Origin: Salinigranum salinum
Lineage (GTDB): Archaea > Halobacteriota > Halobacteria > Halobacteriales > Haloferacaceae
Assembly (NCBI RefSeq): GCF_009176545.1
Contig: NZ_VTOJ01000001.1
Coordinates: 2,108,001-2,172,000, forward strand
Reading direction: 5' to 3'
Length of the DNA stretch: 64,000 bases
Made by a program: the position numbers and the translations under genes. Below the pieces are notes generated by a model. That model did not search any database and was not told where the DNA came from. It worked only from the letters and a program-made list of their open reading frames with translations. Below are positions 17,101-25,342 of the stretch, piece by piece (position 1 is the stretch's first letter; each line of letters opens with the position of its first letter).

Positions 17101-19017
17101 ATGCAACAGCCAGCACCAGACTGGAGCGACAAGATCGACGAGGAAGGGACACCCGTTGATCCACTCTACACGAACCGCTCGCGCAACCGGGTCGTGAACC
17201 TGTTCGCCCACGGGGCGATTACCTCCATCCCGCTACGGCTTCGGTACGTCTCGATCTTCTGCTGGGCGATAGAGCAACTGAGCGATTCAGAGGACGACGA
17301 CGAAGAGCGGTACCGGCAGATGAAGAACATCGAGAAGCTCTTCTGCCTATCGAGCCGGTATCAGGAAATCCAGCATGACCAGCCGGGTGCAATCACTGGG
17401 ATGGACGGAAACACGGAATTCAATTACGATTATGAAGAATTCGATGAAATCAGGTTAGACGACCTAGAGCTGCTCAAGAACGACAGCTACGCCTACCAGC
17501 GGTTCTACGAGAACCTACTACAGAAATTCCTGCTGAAGCGGGGGGATTTTACACTGACCGCTGCAGGACAGGAACTCGCTGGACTCGTCGGGGAGCGACT
17601 CGGCGAGAATCAGGAAAGAATAATCTCGTGTGCGGAAAGTGGGCGTGCGACGCGAAACAATTTTGAGGCGTTCAGTCACGATTTCGCCAACCAGTCCGTC
17701 TACTACGAGGCGGAGTTCGAGCCAGAGCGGCGAGCACTTCAAAAGGTGTTCCTCGGGTTCCTCGAATGGGAGGATGACAAGCAGTCGGGGTCGGTTCATC
17801 TCCACGGCTCCATTCCAGAAGCGATCCGGATCAATGTTCTCGACCACCTTCACGAGACACTGGAAATGGGCGATGTCGAGGATCACAACGCCAGCAAGCT
17901 CTACCAGAAGTACCACCGAGGCTACCACCACTACCGTTGCGCGTTCTCGCTCTTCCTGCTTCGAGCGCGCCAACTGGTGATGGACGACACCGCGAATCCC
18001 ATCGAACTCAAGGAGACGGACGCGAAGTTCGACCAGTTTCGGTCGCTGATGCATACCTACTGGCAGCAGGTCTACCTCGGGTACGCGCTCGAGGCACAAC
18101 TCGAGGCCACAACCACCTTCCTCAACAGCCGCATCCCCGCTCGGTACGACTACGAACCGCTCGTCGAATCAGTAAGCGATGCCGACCGGATTCAAGCGGA
18201 GGTGAACGGAATCCTGCGGAATTTCGAGGTTTCGGATGGTTCAGACGATGTCCCCACGGAACAGCTCACTCGGAATCTGATGCTGTACGGGACGGCCGAC
18301 CCGACGAAGCCATCGGTTTCGATTACGCCAGCGGATCCTGAGACCCCACTTGACCTCGGCACCGTACAGGATGCCATCGCAGAATGGACGGCCGAGGGGT
18401 GGGAGACCGTACCCGCACTTACCAGCGCCGAGGGCGTCAACGAGGTGCTCCTCTCGAAGGCCATCCGAAACAGTTTGAACGGGCTCCACTCGGCTCTCGA
18501 TGACGAAGACGCGCAGATCGCGCACTGGTCTCGGGCCCTCGCCTGCTCGACTGTCCTCGTTCTCCTTGAGGTGGCTCGCCTGAGACGGCAGCGTGACGAA
18601 CGGCAGTGGCTCCACAACTACGTGTACTCTCGACTCGACTCACCCTTCGCCTCCTTGCCCGCTCTCGACCGGTTCATAGCCGACCTTGACCCCGACACCC
18701 CCATCCACGAGGTCGCGCGGTCGCTGCTTCGGGAACAGGTCATCGGGACACACCTCCGCGTCTTCTACGACCGACTCAGCCCCGGGAACCTCAAGCGAAT
18801 GCTCTCGTTCGATCAGGACAACCGCCTCTGTCTCGAGGCCCAGAAAGAGCGGGGAGAGCAGCCCTTCCGAGCACGGGTTTCCCTCGTCCGGTTCTTCGAG
18901 ACCAACACCTTCCTCCGGGACTGCGGGCTGCTAGAGGACGATCCAGACGCGGACTTCGCGGTGACGCCGTTCGCCGCTGACTTGCTCCGACGCGCCCTCG
19001 GGGGTGAAAACGCATGA
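17101..19017 (+). CDS. Unknown 638-aa protein, first gene of a candidate two-gene defence-type system
   Basis: Large soluble acidic protein with no membrane helix and no motif I can name. The N-terminus reads DPLYTNRSRNRVVNLFAHGA followed by TSIPLRLRYVSIFCWAIEQL. A similar opening (an R..R..LF.G.T..T.RaRY.sF..W pattern) occurs, from memory, in DUF6361-like proteins found near PLD-family genes; I regard this as a weak lead. The middle is mainly helical with a HRGYHHYRCAFSLFLLRARQ stretch, and the C-terminal ~130 residues resemble a helical bundle plus winged helix. The ATG at 17101 follows an AT-rich region. Its stop overlaps the ATG of the HKD-motif gene, so both are made together. GC content is lower than in the core region. 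Confidence 0.75.
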   Translation: MQQPAPDWSDKIDEEGTPVDPLYTNRSRNRVVNLFAHGAITSIPLRLRYVSIFCWAIEQLSDSEDDDEERYRQMKNIEKLFCLSSRYQEIQHDQPGAITGMDGNTEFNYDYEEFDEIRLDDLELLKNDSYAYQRFYENLLQKFLLKRGDFTLTAAGQELAGLVGERLGENQERIISCAESGRATRNNFEAFSHDFANQSVYYEAEFEPERRALQKVFLGFLEWEDDKQSGSVHLHGSIPEAIRINVLDHLHETLEMGDVEDHNASKLYQKYHRGYHHYRCAFSLFLLRARQLVMDDTANPIELKETDAKFDQFRSLMHTYWQQVYLGYALEAQLEATTTFLNSRIPARYDYEPLVESVSDADRIQAEVNGILRNFEVSDGSDDVPTEQLTRNLMLYGTADPTKPSVSITPADPETPLDLGTVQDAIAEWTAEGWETVPALTSAEGVNEVLLSKAIRNSLNGLHSALDDEDAQIAHWSRALACSTVLVLLEVARLRRQRDERQWLHNYVYSRLDSPFASLPALDRFIADLDPDTPIHEVARSLLREQVIGTHLRVFYDRLSPGNLKRMLSFDQDNRLCLEAQKERGEQPFRARVSLVRFFETNTFLRDCGLLEDDPDADFAVTPFAADLLRRALGGENA

Positions 19018-21503
19018 ACCTCCTCAAGGAGCTTGAGGGGGAGGGCTGGAGCATCCAGCAGGCACTCCTGACGACGTATCCGTTCGATCCACAGTTCTTC
19101 AGCGGATACGTCCGTCCCAGACTGCGCAAGCGGAACTGCGACTTGCCGCTCGTGCTGATGGATGCCACCCGCTACGAGCGCAACATCAGTAAGGGTGACT
19201 GGCGGGAGGCCCCAATCGGGACTGACTACCTGCTGGAGCCCGTCTACTCTGACGGCGTCTTTCACCCGAAGGTCAATCTGTACGCGTCCGAGCGGAGCGT
19301 CTACTTCACCGTCAGCTCCGCGAACATCGGGCTTGAGGAATACTGTAAGGCAGCGCAAATCGGCTACAGTGACGGCTTCCAGCGGTACTGGTTGAGCGAC
19401 GACGAACACAACGTTGGCGAGGTGTTCTCGGTCGCCCGCGACATCCGAGACTTCTTCGAACAACTGCTCGAGATCGAAGGCTACGTGACCGGACAGGACG
19501 CTCGAGATTACGTTCGGGAGGCCACCACCACCCTCGAATGGCTTGATCACAAGGAGGATCCACAGTCAAATACCGAACAGAGCATCTGGTTCCTCTCGAA
19601 CCTCTCGGAGTCGATTCTCGATCAGATCGTCAGCCGGGTCGGTGATGTCGAGTCCGTCCAGATGTACGCACCGTTCTATGGCTCGCCGAACGTGTTGCGA
19701 CAGATTGCGGAGACGCTGAATGCTGGTCGGCTGGAGTTCATCGTCGAATCTGAGAGCACCGCGATGGACGTTGGGGGACTTCCGGACACACTCGACCATG
19801 ACTTCGCGGTTCGGGAGATGGAACACTCGTCGACCCGGTGGGTTCACGCGAAGTACATGACCTTGGAGGGCGGCTGGGGCACAGCTTGTCTCTACGGAAG
19901 CCCAAACATGACCAGCACCGCGCTTCTCGAGCCCGCTTCGAGAGGGAACGTCGAGGCAGGATTTCTGCAGGTGTTCCCTCCGGAGCAGACGCGGCCGCTC
20001 GACGGGTCACTCCTCCACAACGCGTCCTTCCCCTTCGACTTCTCCGACCCGGTTGCCGATCTGGACTCGCTCTCCCTTCGCGACCAGAGTTACGAGGGGT
20101 GGGAGGGAGAGATGTCGGACAACCGTGTAGACTTCCGACTCCTTGACGCACAGCTGACACAGGCCGATTCCGACGGCGAGGCCGAACTCGTCTTTCGCCT
20201 CGGTGGTATCTCGGGCAAACACACCTTCCTCGTCGCCACTGAGGCCGGGGACGAACGCCGGATGACGACTACGCTTGAGGCAGACGCCGAACTCTCTATT
20301 CGCGTCGATGAGGACGACCGGGTCACTTGGCAAGATGCCGTCGTGACCATTACTGTCCCATCCGAGGGACTACGGAGCAACGCCCGCCGGGTCGTGCAGG
20401 AGTCACAGGAGTACTACCGCGAGTATCGCGACATAACCCGGAGCGGGGGCACAGAGAGTTCCACTACCCTCCTCCGGACGGTCTTGCAAAATCCAGATGC
20501 GAGCGCAGCGGGTGTGTTCAACATCGCGATCTCCGAACTCCAGAAGATATCCCAGCAGAGCGCTGGAGGAAGCGAGACTGCGGCCCCCGACGGAAGAGGG
20601 GCCCCGCAGTTTCCGGAACGATCGCCCGCCCGGCTCGCTGGTTCTTCGTCGTCGACTCCCTCACTCCCGAAACTCATCGAGAATCATCTCTCGTACCAGC
20701 GTGAGCGCGCGGTTAATGTCTTGACAACAGATGAGCTGCCGACGCCGAACACCGTTGAGCAGTCGGTGGAGCACTTGCGCACGTTCTGGGAAACCATCGA
20801 GCTGTGCTTGGTGATGGACTGCCTCGGGGAGCTGGACTCCGATTCAACCGACGTCGAGGGACTCTTCGCGACGTGCCGCTCGGAACTCTCCGAGCTCATG
20901 AATCACCTTCCGACTATCATTCGGCGTCTGAACGGGATCCTCGACCGGGCTGAGCAAGAGGCCGATGTAAAAAAGGAGTTCCTGACGGACGAGGTAGAAG
21001 CCGTCGACGAACATCCGATCTGGGCGACGGTTTTCGACTCTTTGTTCCTCCACCCCTCCCTCGTCCTCGAACTCGACTACCGGGCCGAGCGGGATGTTAC
21101 CGCTCCCCGACACAACTTCGCTCGGCAGATTAAGTCGAGCCTGAGTCTCGCAAACCCGGCTATCTGGCAGTACCTGTTCAACGGCTCATACGCGGTTTCC
21201 GAGACCAACGGTTACATTGAGAATCTACAGGTAGATTACGGCGAGGAGCAGCAGGAAGTTCCAGTGAGCACATCCGGGACTCGGACGCTGTTGCTATACG
21301 TTCTGGTACAGCAAGTGGTCTCCAGCCCGGGCTTCTTAGATGGGCTTCGCAACCACCCGAAATTTTCGGCCGAAAACATCGAATCCCTCGCCGAATCCGT
21401 CATCGAAGCAGACGACGCAATCGTTGAGTACGGACTCGTTGGCAGCATCCAATGGAGCTTCACCCTGAAAGAGGCCTACACAGACGTAAAAAAGCTCCTG
21501 TAA
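19014..21503 (+). CDS. Large phospholipase D-superfamily (double HKD) protein, putative nuclease effector
   Basis: An 829-aa protein whose N-terminal ~310 residues carry two HKD half-sites. The first is FHPKVNLY (His84, Lys86) followed by SSANIG (101-106); the second is VHAKYMTLEG (His278, Lys280) followed by GSPNMT (295-300). Two such half-sites make one complete PLD-type active site, which in this superfamily cleaves phosphodiester bonds in DNA, RNA or lipid. Residues ~380-829 are unrecognised: beta-rich to ~460, then helical. There is no signal peptide or membrane helix, so it acts in the cytoplasm, and a nucleic acid substrate is more likely than lipid. Overlap with the upstream gene (ATGA) implies a fixed stoichiometric partnership. 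Confidence 0.8.
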   Translation: MNLLKELEGEGWSIQQALLTTYPFDPQFFSGYVRPRLRKRNCDLPLVLMDATRYERNISKGDWREAPIGTDYLLEPVYSDGVFHPKVNLYASERSVYFTVSSANIGLEEYCKAAQIGYSDGFQRYWLSDDEHNVGEVFSVARDIRDFFEQLLEIEGYVTGQDARDYVREATTTLEWLDHKEDPQSNTEQSIWFLSNLSESILDQIVSRVGDVESVQMYAPFYGSPNVLRQIAETLNAGRLEFIVESESTAMDVGGLPDTLDHDFAVREMEHSSTRWVHAKYMTLEGGWGTACLYGSPNMTSTALLEPASRGNVEAGFLQVFPPEQTRPLDGSLLHNASFPFDFSDPVADLDSLSLRDQSYEGWEGEMSDNRVDFRLLDAQLTQADSDGEAELVFRLGGISGKHTFLVATEAGDERRMTTTLEADAELSIRVDEDDRVTWQDAVVTITVPSEGLRSNARRVVQESQEYYREYRDITRSGGTESSTTLLRTVLQNPDASAAGVFNIAISELQKISQQSAGGSETAAPDGRGAPQFPERSPARLAGSSSSTPSLPKLIENHLSYQRERAVNVLTTDELPTPNTVEQSVEHLRTFWETIELCLVMDCLGELDSDSTDVEGLFATCRSELSELMNHLPTIIRRLNGILDRAEQEADVKKEFLTDEVEAVDEHPIWATVFDSLFLHPSLVLELDYRAERDVTAPRHNFARQIKSSLSLANPAIWQYLFNGSYAVSETNGYIENLQVDYGEEQQEVPVSTSGTRTLLLYVLVQQVVSSPGFLDGLRNHPKFSAENIESLAESVIEADDAIVEYGLVGSIQWSFTLKEAYTDVKKLL

Positions 21504-21562
21504 GCTGACTCTGACAAGGAGAGCGTCTCTATACCGAATACTCTTGGCTCGCTGGCCAAGAT

Positions 21563-21850
21563 TCACTCCCCGAGTTCTTGGAGCTTCTTTTGCACTTGTG
21601 CGTACACCTTTGGATGTAGATTCATCCCCTCGTCCACGAGGTCATACAGGACGTCGGTCGCCTCGTCTGCTGTCAACTCACCTTCCTTCGTACGCTTGAG
21701 CAATAGGGTCGTCACCCACCAGCACTCGACGCCGTGACTCCGAGCAACCTCGACTAGGGAGTTGAACCGAGTCGAGACGTGCTCGCTCACTCCGTTCGCT
21801 GTGTGCGACTCGCCGGGTTCAACACTCTCCGAGGCGTTTTCACTGCTCAC
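21563..21850 (-). CDS. Small protein resembling the C-terminal part of a DUF3368/PIN protein
   Basis: A 95-aa frame from GTG 21850. The first ~25 residues are acidic and polar. The rest reads FNSLVEVARSHGVECWWVTT, LLLKRTKEGELTADEATDVL and YDLVDEGMNLHPKVYAQVQK. The pattern (K)-E-G-E-L-x-x-x-E-A-x-x-x-L-x-x-L-x-x-x-G-M-x-L-x-P-x-V-Y recalls the C-terminal end of archaeal PIN-domain toxins of the DUF3368 group. The acidic PIN catalytic residues are not evident, so it is either a remnant or a small stand-alone protein. It starts 17 bases beyond the 3' end of tRNA-Lys and converges with the HKD gene. Confidence 0.5.
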   Translation of the reverse strand: MSSENASESVEPGESHTANGVSEHVSTRFNSLVEVARSHGVECWWVTTLLLKRTKEGELTADEATDVLYDLVDEGMNLHPKVYAQVQKKLQELGE

Positions 21851-21866
21851 TTCGTTCGCAGGAAAA

Positions 21867-21940
21867 CGGGCCGGGAGGGAGTTGAACCCCCGACCGACGG
21901 ATTAAGAGTCCGTCGCTCTCCCTGACTGAGCTACCGGCCC
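21867..21940 (-). tRNA. tRNA-Lys (CTT)
   Basis: On the minus strand the sequence folds as a standard tRNA. The acceptor GGGCCGG pairs with CCGGCCC and a G discriminator follows. There is a D-arm GCTC...GAGC, an anticodon stem ACGGA/TCCGT with loop CTCTTAA (anticodon CTT), and a T-arm GGGGGTTCAACTCCCTC. No intron and no encoded CCA are seen. The 3' end faces the two-gene HKD cassette, so this tRNA is a plausible integration site for the island on its left. Confidence 0.95.
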
Positions 21941-22263
21941 TTGTTTTGGAGAAACGGTGGTACAGTAAAAGGCGTTTCCATTCGGTCGGCGGACGACGCG
22001 GGTCGGCATCCGAACAGTGTGGCCCGACACTCGGGGAGTGGGTCACAACCACCGCCGATCGGTCGATCAGGGGGCCACACGTGGGTCGTGTTTAGTTGAA
22101 GCCGAAAAGTGGGGTCGGTGTGATCTCTACTGGTTCGTGACGGAAACCACACGTCTCGGCGGATGCTGCGGCTGGATCGAACTGACAGTTGTGGAGCGGC
22201 GATGGACACCACCGCAGCTCATGAAGCTCGGTAGTCGAGTCCGTCTCGGTACGACTCGGGGGA
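21941..22263 (+). other. Gene-free spacer of 323 bases
   Basis: Between tRNA-Lys and the truncated beta-helix gene no frame with convincing protein character was found. The stretch should contain the promoter of tRNA-Lys (reading left) and the lost 5' part of the beta-helix gene. The frame of that gene cannot be followed upstream of 22264 into a signal peptide. Confidence 0.5.
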
Positions 22264-23898
22264 ATGAATGTCACTCTGGCCGAAAGCCGCGTCCATCAGT
22301 TGACCGCCGAAAATGCGGTGAACAGCACGCTCCGCGACGTCACCGTGAGGTCTGACAGCCGGTCGGGGAGCGTTTGGTTCCGAGGGTCCGGCAACACGGT
22401 CGAAAACGTCACCGCAGGGAGCATCACTCTCGTCTCGTCACCGAACAACACGATTCGAAACACGACGGCAGAGCGCATCCGACTCGACTGGGGGACGGGA
22501 ACGGAGACGTTCCCCGACGACAACCTGCTCGTCGGAAACACCGCCGACGAGATCGTCATCTCCAACAACGCCCGGAACAACACGGTCCGCGGCAACGACG
22601 CCGCGGTGCGCGTCGCCGGGACCGAGACGTTCGACAACCGGATCGTCGGCAACGACGCGTCGGGATCGGCGGTCGGGATCGAGATCGACCGGGCCAGTCG
22701 AACCACGGTCCGCAACAACACGGTGACGGGGAACGACCACGGCATCGTCCTCGTCGGCGCGACGGACAATCGACTGGCGAACAACACCGCTGTCGGGAAC
22801 GCCGAGTGGGACTACTACTCCGCGAGCGCGTCGACGAACAACACGGTGACGAATCTGACAGTCGGCCCGACGCTCTCGTTCGACAGCCGCGACGTCGCGA
22901 TCCGGGAGGCGGCCGACCCACCACGGCTCCCCGAGGGGATCGCCGGCGTCGGCGCGTACGTCGTGGTGAACGGCACGAGCGTCGACTCGTGGGCGGACCT
23001 CACGGTCAAGTACACCGACTTGGACACCGTCGGCGTCGACGAGGAGAGCCTGCGACTGTGTCGGTACGCCGACGGCAGCTGGGAGCCGATCGAGGAAGAA
23101 GACCAGCTCGACGCCGCGCTAAACCGGGTGAGCGCCAACGTCAGCCGCTCCGACTTCGGCGTGGTCGCCCCGCTCGGCAAAGCGACGGACGACCAGCGGC
23201 CGTACGATGGAACCGCTCGCACGCTTCCGGGCGAGATTGACGCGTCACACTTCGACACCGGCGGCGAGGGCGTCGCGTATCACGACGACGAACCAGCACG
23301 CCGTGACGACAGCGGGTTCAGACCCGACGTCGGCGTCGACATCGAACCGCCATCGCTGGGTGGAACGGGCGACGGGTCGATCGGCTACGTCGAGGAGGGC
23401 GAGTGGGTCGAGTACACCGTCGACGCCGAGCCGGGGACGTATCGACTCGCCCTCGCCGTCGCGAGCAAGCGTGACGGCGAACTCACCGTGTCCATCGACG
23501 GCCGGGAAATCGGGACCGTGGTCAAAAACACCGGCGGGTGGTACAATTTCACCGAGACCGACGTCGGCGAGTTCACGATCGAGGAGGGTGGCGAGCACAC
23601 CATCCGGATCGAGTGGAGTGGGCCACCGCTCAACGTCGATCGTCTCGTCGTCGAAGAGAGCGACACGACCACCGAGCACACGATCGAGATCGTCGGGAAC
23701 GGAGAGTACACCGAGTACGAGTTCGACGTCTCTGGAGAGATCACGGGCGGGTCGGGACTCAACGCCGAGGACTCGTTCTCGGGCGCGAGCGCGGCCGGGA
23801 CGGTCGTCGACGGATCGGACACGTACACGTTCACCGGCGAGTTGACGAACCTGAGCGTCGACGGGTCCGCGACCGTCCGGATTCGAGAGGGAGAGTAG
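22264..23898 (+). CDS. N-terminally truncated beta-helix protein with CBM6-like domain
   Basis: A 544-codon frame. Residues ~1-205 are right-handed beta-helix (NosD/pectate-lyase-like) coils rich in N-x-T motifs (NTVENVT, NNTIRNTTAE, NNTVTGNDHGIVLVGATDNR). Residues ~210-300 form a linker domain ending near ANVSRSDFGVVAPLG. Residues ~325-465 look like a CBM6 carbohydrate-binding module (YVEEGEWVEYTVDAEPGTYR, then GWYNFTETDVGEFTIEEGGE). A last beta domain covers ~470-544. Such proteins are normally secreted, but no signal peptide precedes this start and the ATG at 22264 begins in mid-helix. It is therefore probably a 5'-truncated remnant lying between two tRNA genes. Many N-glycosylation-type N-x-T sites fit a surface protein. 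Confidence 0.65.
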   Translation: MNVTLAESRVHQLTAENAVNSTLRDVTVRSDSRSGSVWFRGSGNTVENVTAGSITLVSSPNNTIRNTTAERIRLDWGTGTETFPDDNLLVGNTADEIVISNNARNNTVRGNDAAVRVAGTETFDNRIVGNDASGSAVGIEIDRASRTTVRNNTVTGNDHGIVLVGATDNRLANNTAVGNAEWDYYSASASTNNTVTNLTVGPTLSFDSRDVAIREAADPPRLPEGIAGVGAYVVVNGTSVDSWADLTVKYTDLDTVGVDEESLRLCRYADGSWEPIEEEDQLDAALNRVSANVSRSDFGVVAPLGKATDDQRPYDGTARTLPGEIDASHFDTGGEGVAYHDDEPARRDDSGFRPDVGVDIEPPSLGGTGDGSIGYVEEGEWVEYTVDAEPGTYRLALAVASKRDGELTVSIDGREIGTVVKNTGGWYNFTETDVGEFTIEEGGEHTIRIEWSGPPLNVDRLVVEESDTTTEHTIEIVGNGEYTEYEFDVSGEITGGSGLNAEDSFSGASAAGTVVDGSDTYTFTGELTNLSVDGSATVRIREGE

Positions 23899-24208
23899 TC
23901 GCGGGCTGTCTTTCGGCAAGTCGTGCCTCCGTGGGTTCGGGGACGATTGGGAGGTGGTCGGTGGGGGGCCACTCATAAGAAGCCCAACACCTCCCTGGAA
24001 TCGCTTACTGCGATACGATGACCAGATTAGTCGAATCCGGATAGCCCTGAACATGGTTGGCTCTCTTTGTGGAGAGATCCGGAAAACCGCAAGACTGCGG
24101 GATGGGCGCTACAGGATTGTGAACCACGGTCGCTCGCTGCGCTCGCTCCCTGATTCAAATCCTTCGCGGTGCACCTCTCGCTCCTCACGTCCGTTCGTCG
24201 CAGAGAAG
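23899..24208 (+). other. Spacer with tRNA-derived repeats, no gene
   Basis: No credible coding frame. Besides the tRNA-Arg partial copy it holds the run ggtcgctcgctgcgctcgct (near 24128-24147) between the two T-arm-like copies. A weak hairpin can form between aggattgtgaacc and gattcaaatcct. Confidence 0.5.
24103..24125 (+). repeat. Partial copy of the tRNA-Arg 3' end (att-like remnant)
   Basis: The stretch tgggcgct-acaggattgtgaacc repeats tgggcgct-gcaggatttgaacc, the 3' end of tRNA-Arg at 24209-24230, with one substitution and one inserted base. The copy is in direct orientation 106 bases away. At 24152-24163 gattcaaatcct is a further, inverted copy of the T-arm. Duplicated tRNA 3' ends are the usual footprint of integrase-mediated insertion, so this marks an old attachment site. 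Confidence 0.6.
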
Positions 24209-24283
24209 TGGGCGCTGCAGGATTTGAACCCGCGACAACTTGGTCCGAAGCCAAGCACTCTGTCCAAACTGAGCTAAGCGCCC
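24209..24283 (-). tRNA. tRNA-Arg (TCG)
   Basis: On the minus strand the acceptor GGGCGCT pairs with AGCGCCC, with A as discriminator. The D-arm region is AGCTCAGTTTGGACAGAG, the anticodon stem CTTGG/CCAAG encloses the loop CTTCGGA (anticodon TCG), and the T-arm is CGCGGGTTCAAATCCTG. No intron is seen. A degenerate copy of its 3' end lies about 100 bases away at 24103-24125. Confidence 0.95.
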
Positions 24284-24648
24284 GTATCCGAACGTAGCGA
24301 GATACGGCCTGTTAAACCTCGTGGTTTCACGCAGCTGCCCGTCGACACCGGGGCCTGTGAACGGCCCCCGACGTCCGCGGTGTTACCCACGCGACGTGGC
24401 CCCGGCGATCGCCGTCGGCGCCCCGGGAGATCGTGTCCACGGAGAGAACGTAACCGATAGACGGTTGTCCCTCCGGACCGAAGGTCGAATCGGACGGTTC
24501 GCACACTGGGATCATGACGACTACTAAGGGAATCATAAAGAATATTACCGGCACACTGTATCTTGGGACCGTCTAATGACCCCCGGACTGTTGACCCGCC
24601 ATACGAGTGTCTATCTGCCAGCGGGGACGCTTACCCGGAGGGCCGCTC
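24284..24648 (+). other. Gene-free spacer of 365 bases
   Basis: No convincing coding frame on either strand. It should hold the tRNA-Arg promoter (leftward) and the promoter of the RecA-type ATPase (rightward). An AT-rich segment at 24531-24548 (atcataaagaatattacc) is the likely core of one of them. Confidence 0.5.
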
Positions 24649-25254
24649 ATGTATGATCTCTCACCTGCGCTCGACGTCGAGGTACAGCCCGGCACGAACA
24701 TCCTCCTCGCCGGACCGCCGCTGACGGGCAAGCGTGCGCTCGGCTTCGACATCCTCACCGCCGGCCTCACCAGCGGCGAGGGGGCGGTCGTCGTCAGCAC
24801 GAAGGACAGCGCCCAGCGGGTCCTGAAGGACTTCGAGCGCCGCGTCGACTACGAGAACCACCCGCTCGTCGTCATCGACTGCGTCACCCGCCAGCAGGGG
24901 ATCAGCGACGTCTCCGAGGACGAGCGCGTCAAGTACGCGTCGTCGCCGGTGGACATGACCGGCATCGGGATCAAGCTCTCGGAGGTGCTCGAAGACCTCT
25001 ACCAGTCGCGGGAGATCACGCAGAACCGGGTGATGCTGCACTCGCTGTCGACGCTCCTCATGTACTCGGACCTCCAGACGGTGTTCCGGTTCCTGCACGT
25101 GTTCACCGGCCGACTGCAGAGCGTCGACGGCCTCGGGCTGTTCGCCATCGACTCGACGGCGCACGACGACCAAACGATGAACACGCTCAAACAGCTGTTC
25201 GACGGGATCATCACGACACACGAGGACGGCGAGCCGACTGTTCGCCTCCCCTGA
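24649..25254 (+). CDS. RecA/KaiC-type ATPase, HTR-like
   Basis: A 201-aa single-domain RecA-fold protein. A Walker A motif (GPPLTGKR) lies at residues 22-29 after an LSPALDVEVQPGTNILLAG strand. A Walker B-like strand is HPLVVIDCV (~66-74) and a sensor region is LGLFAIDSTAHDD (~165-177). It resembles the small RadA/KaiC-related proteins of haloarchaea, often called HTR-like or RAD55-family; these lack DNA-strand-exchange loops and may act in signalling or repair. Its P-loop has K-R instead of K-T/S at the last position, which is atypical. ATG 24649 was chosen because the frame upstream is basic and unlike the family. Confidence 0.8.
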   Translation: MYDLSPALDVEVQPGTNILLAGPPLTGKRALGFDILTAGLTSGEGAVVVSTKDSAQRVLKDFERRVDYENHPLVVIDCVTRQQGISDVSEDERVKYASSPVDMTGIGIKLSEVLEDLYQSREITQNRVMLHSLSTLLMYSDLQTVFRFLHVFTGRLQSVDGLGLFAIDSTAHDDQTMNTLKQLFDGIITTHEDGEPTVRLP

Positions 25255-25342
25255 ACCCCCCAGTCGCGGCGGGTCGGACGCGCGCCCTGGCCGACCGGGT
25301 TCCGACCGTCCGTTTTTATCCGTGGCGCACCTCTGTCGGGTG

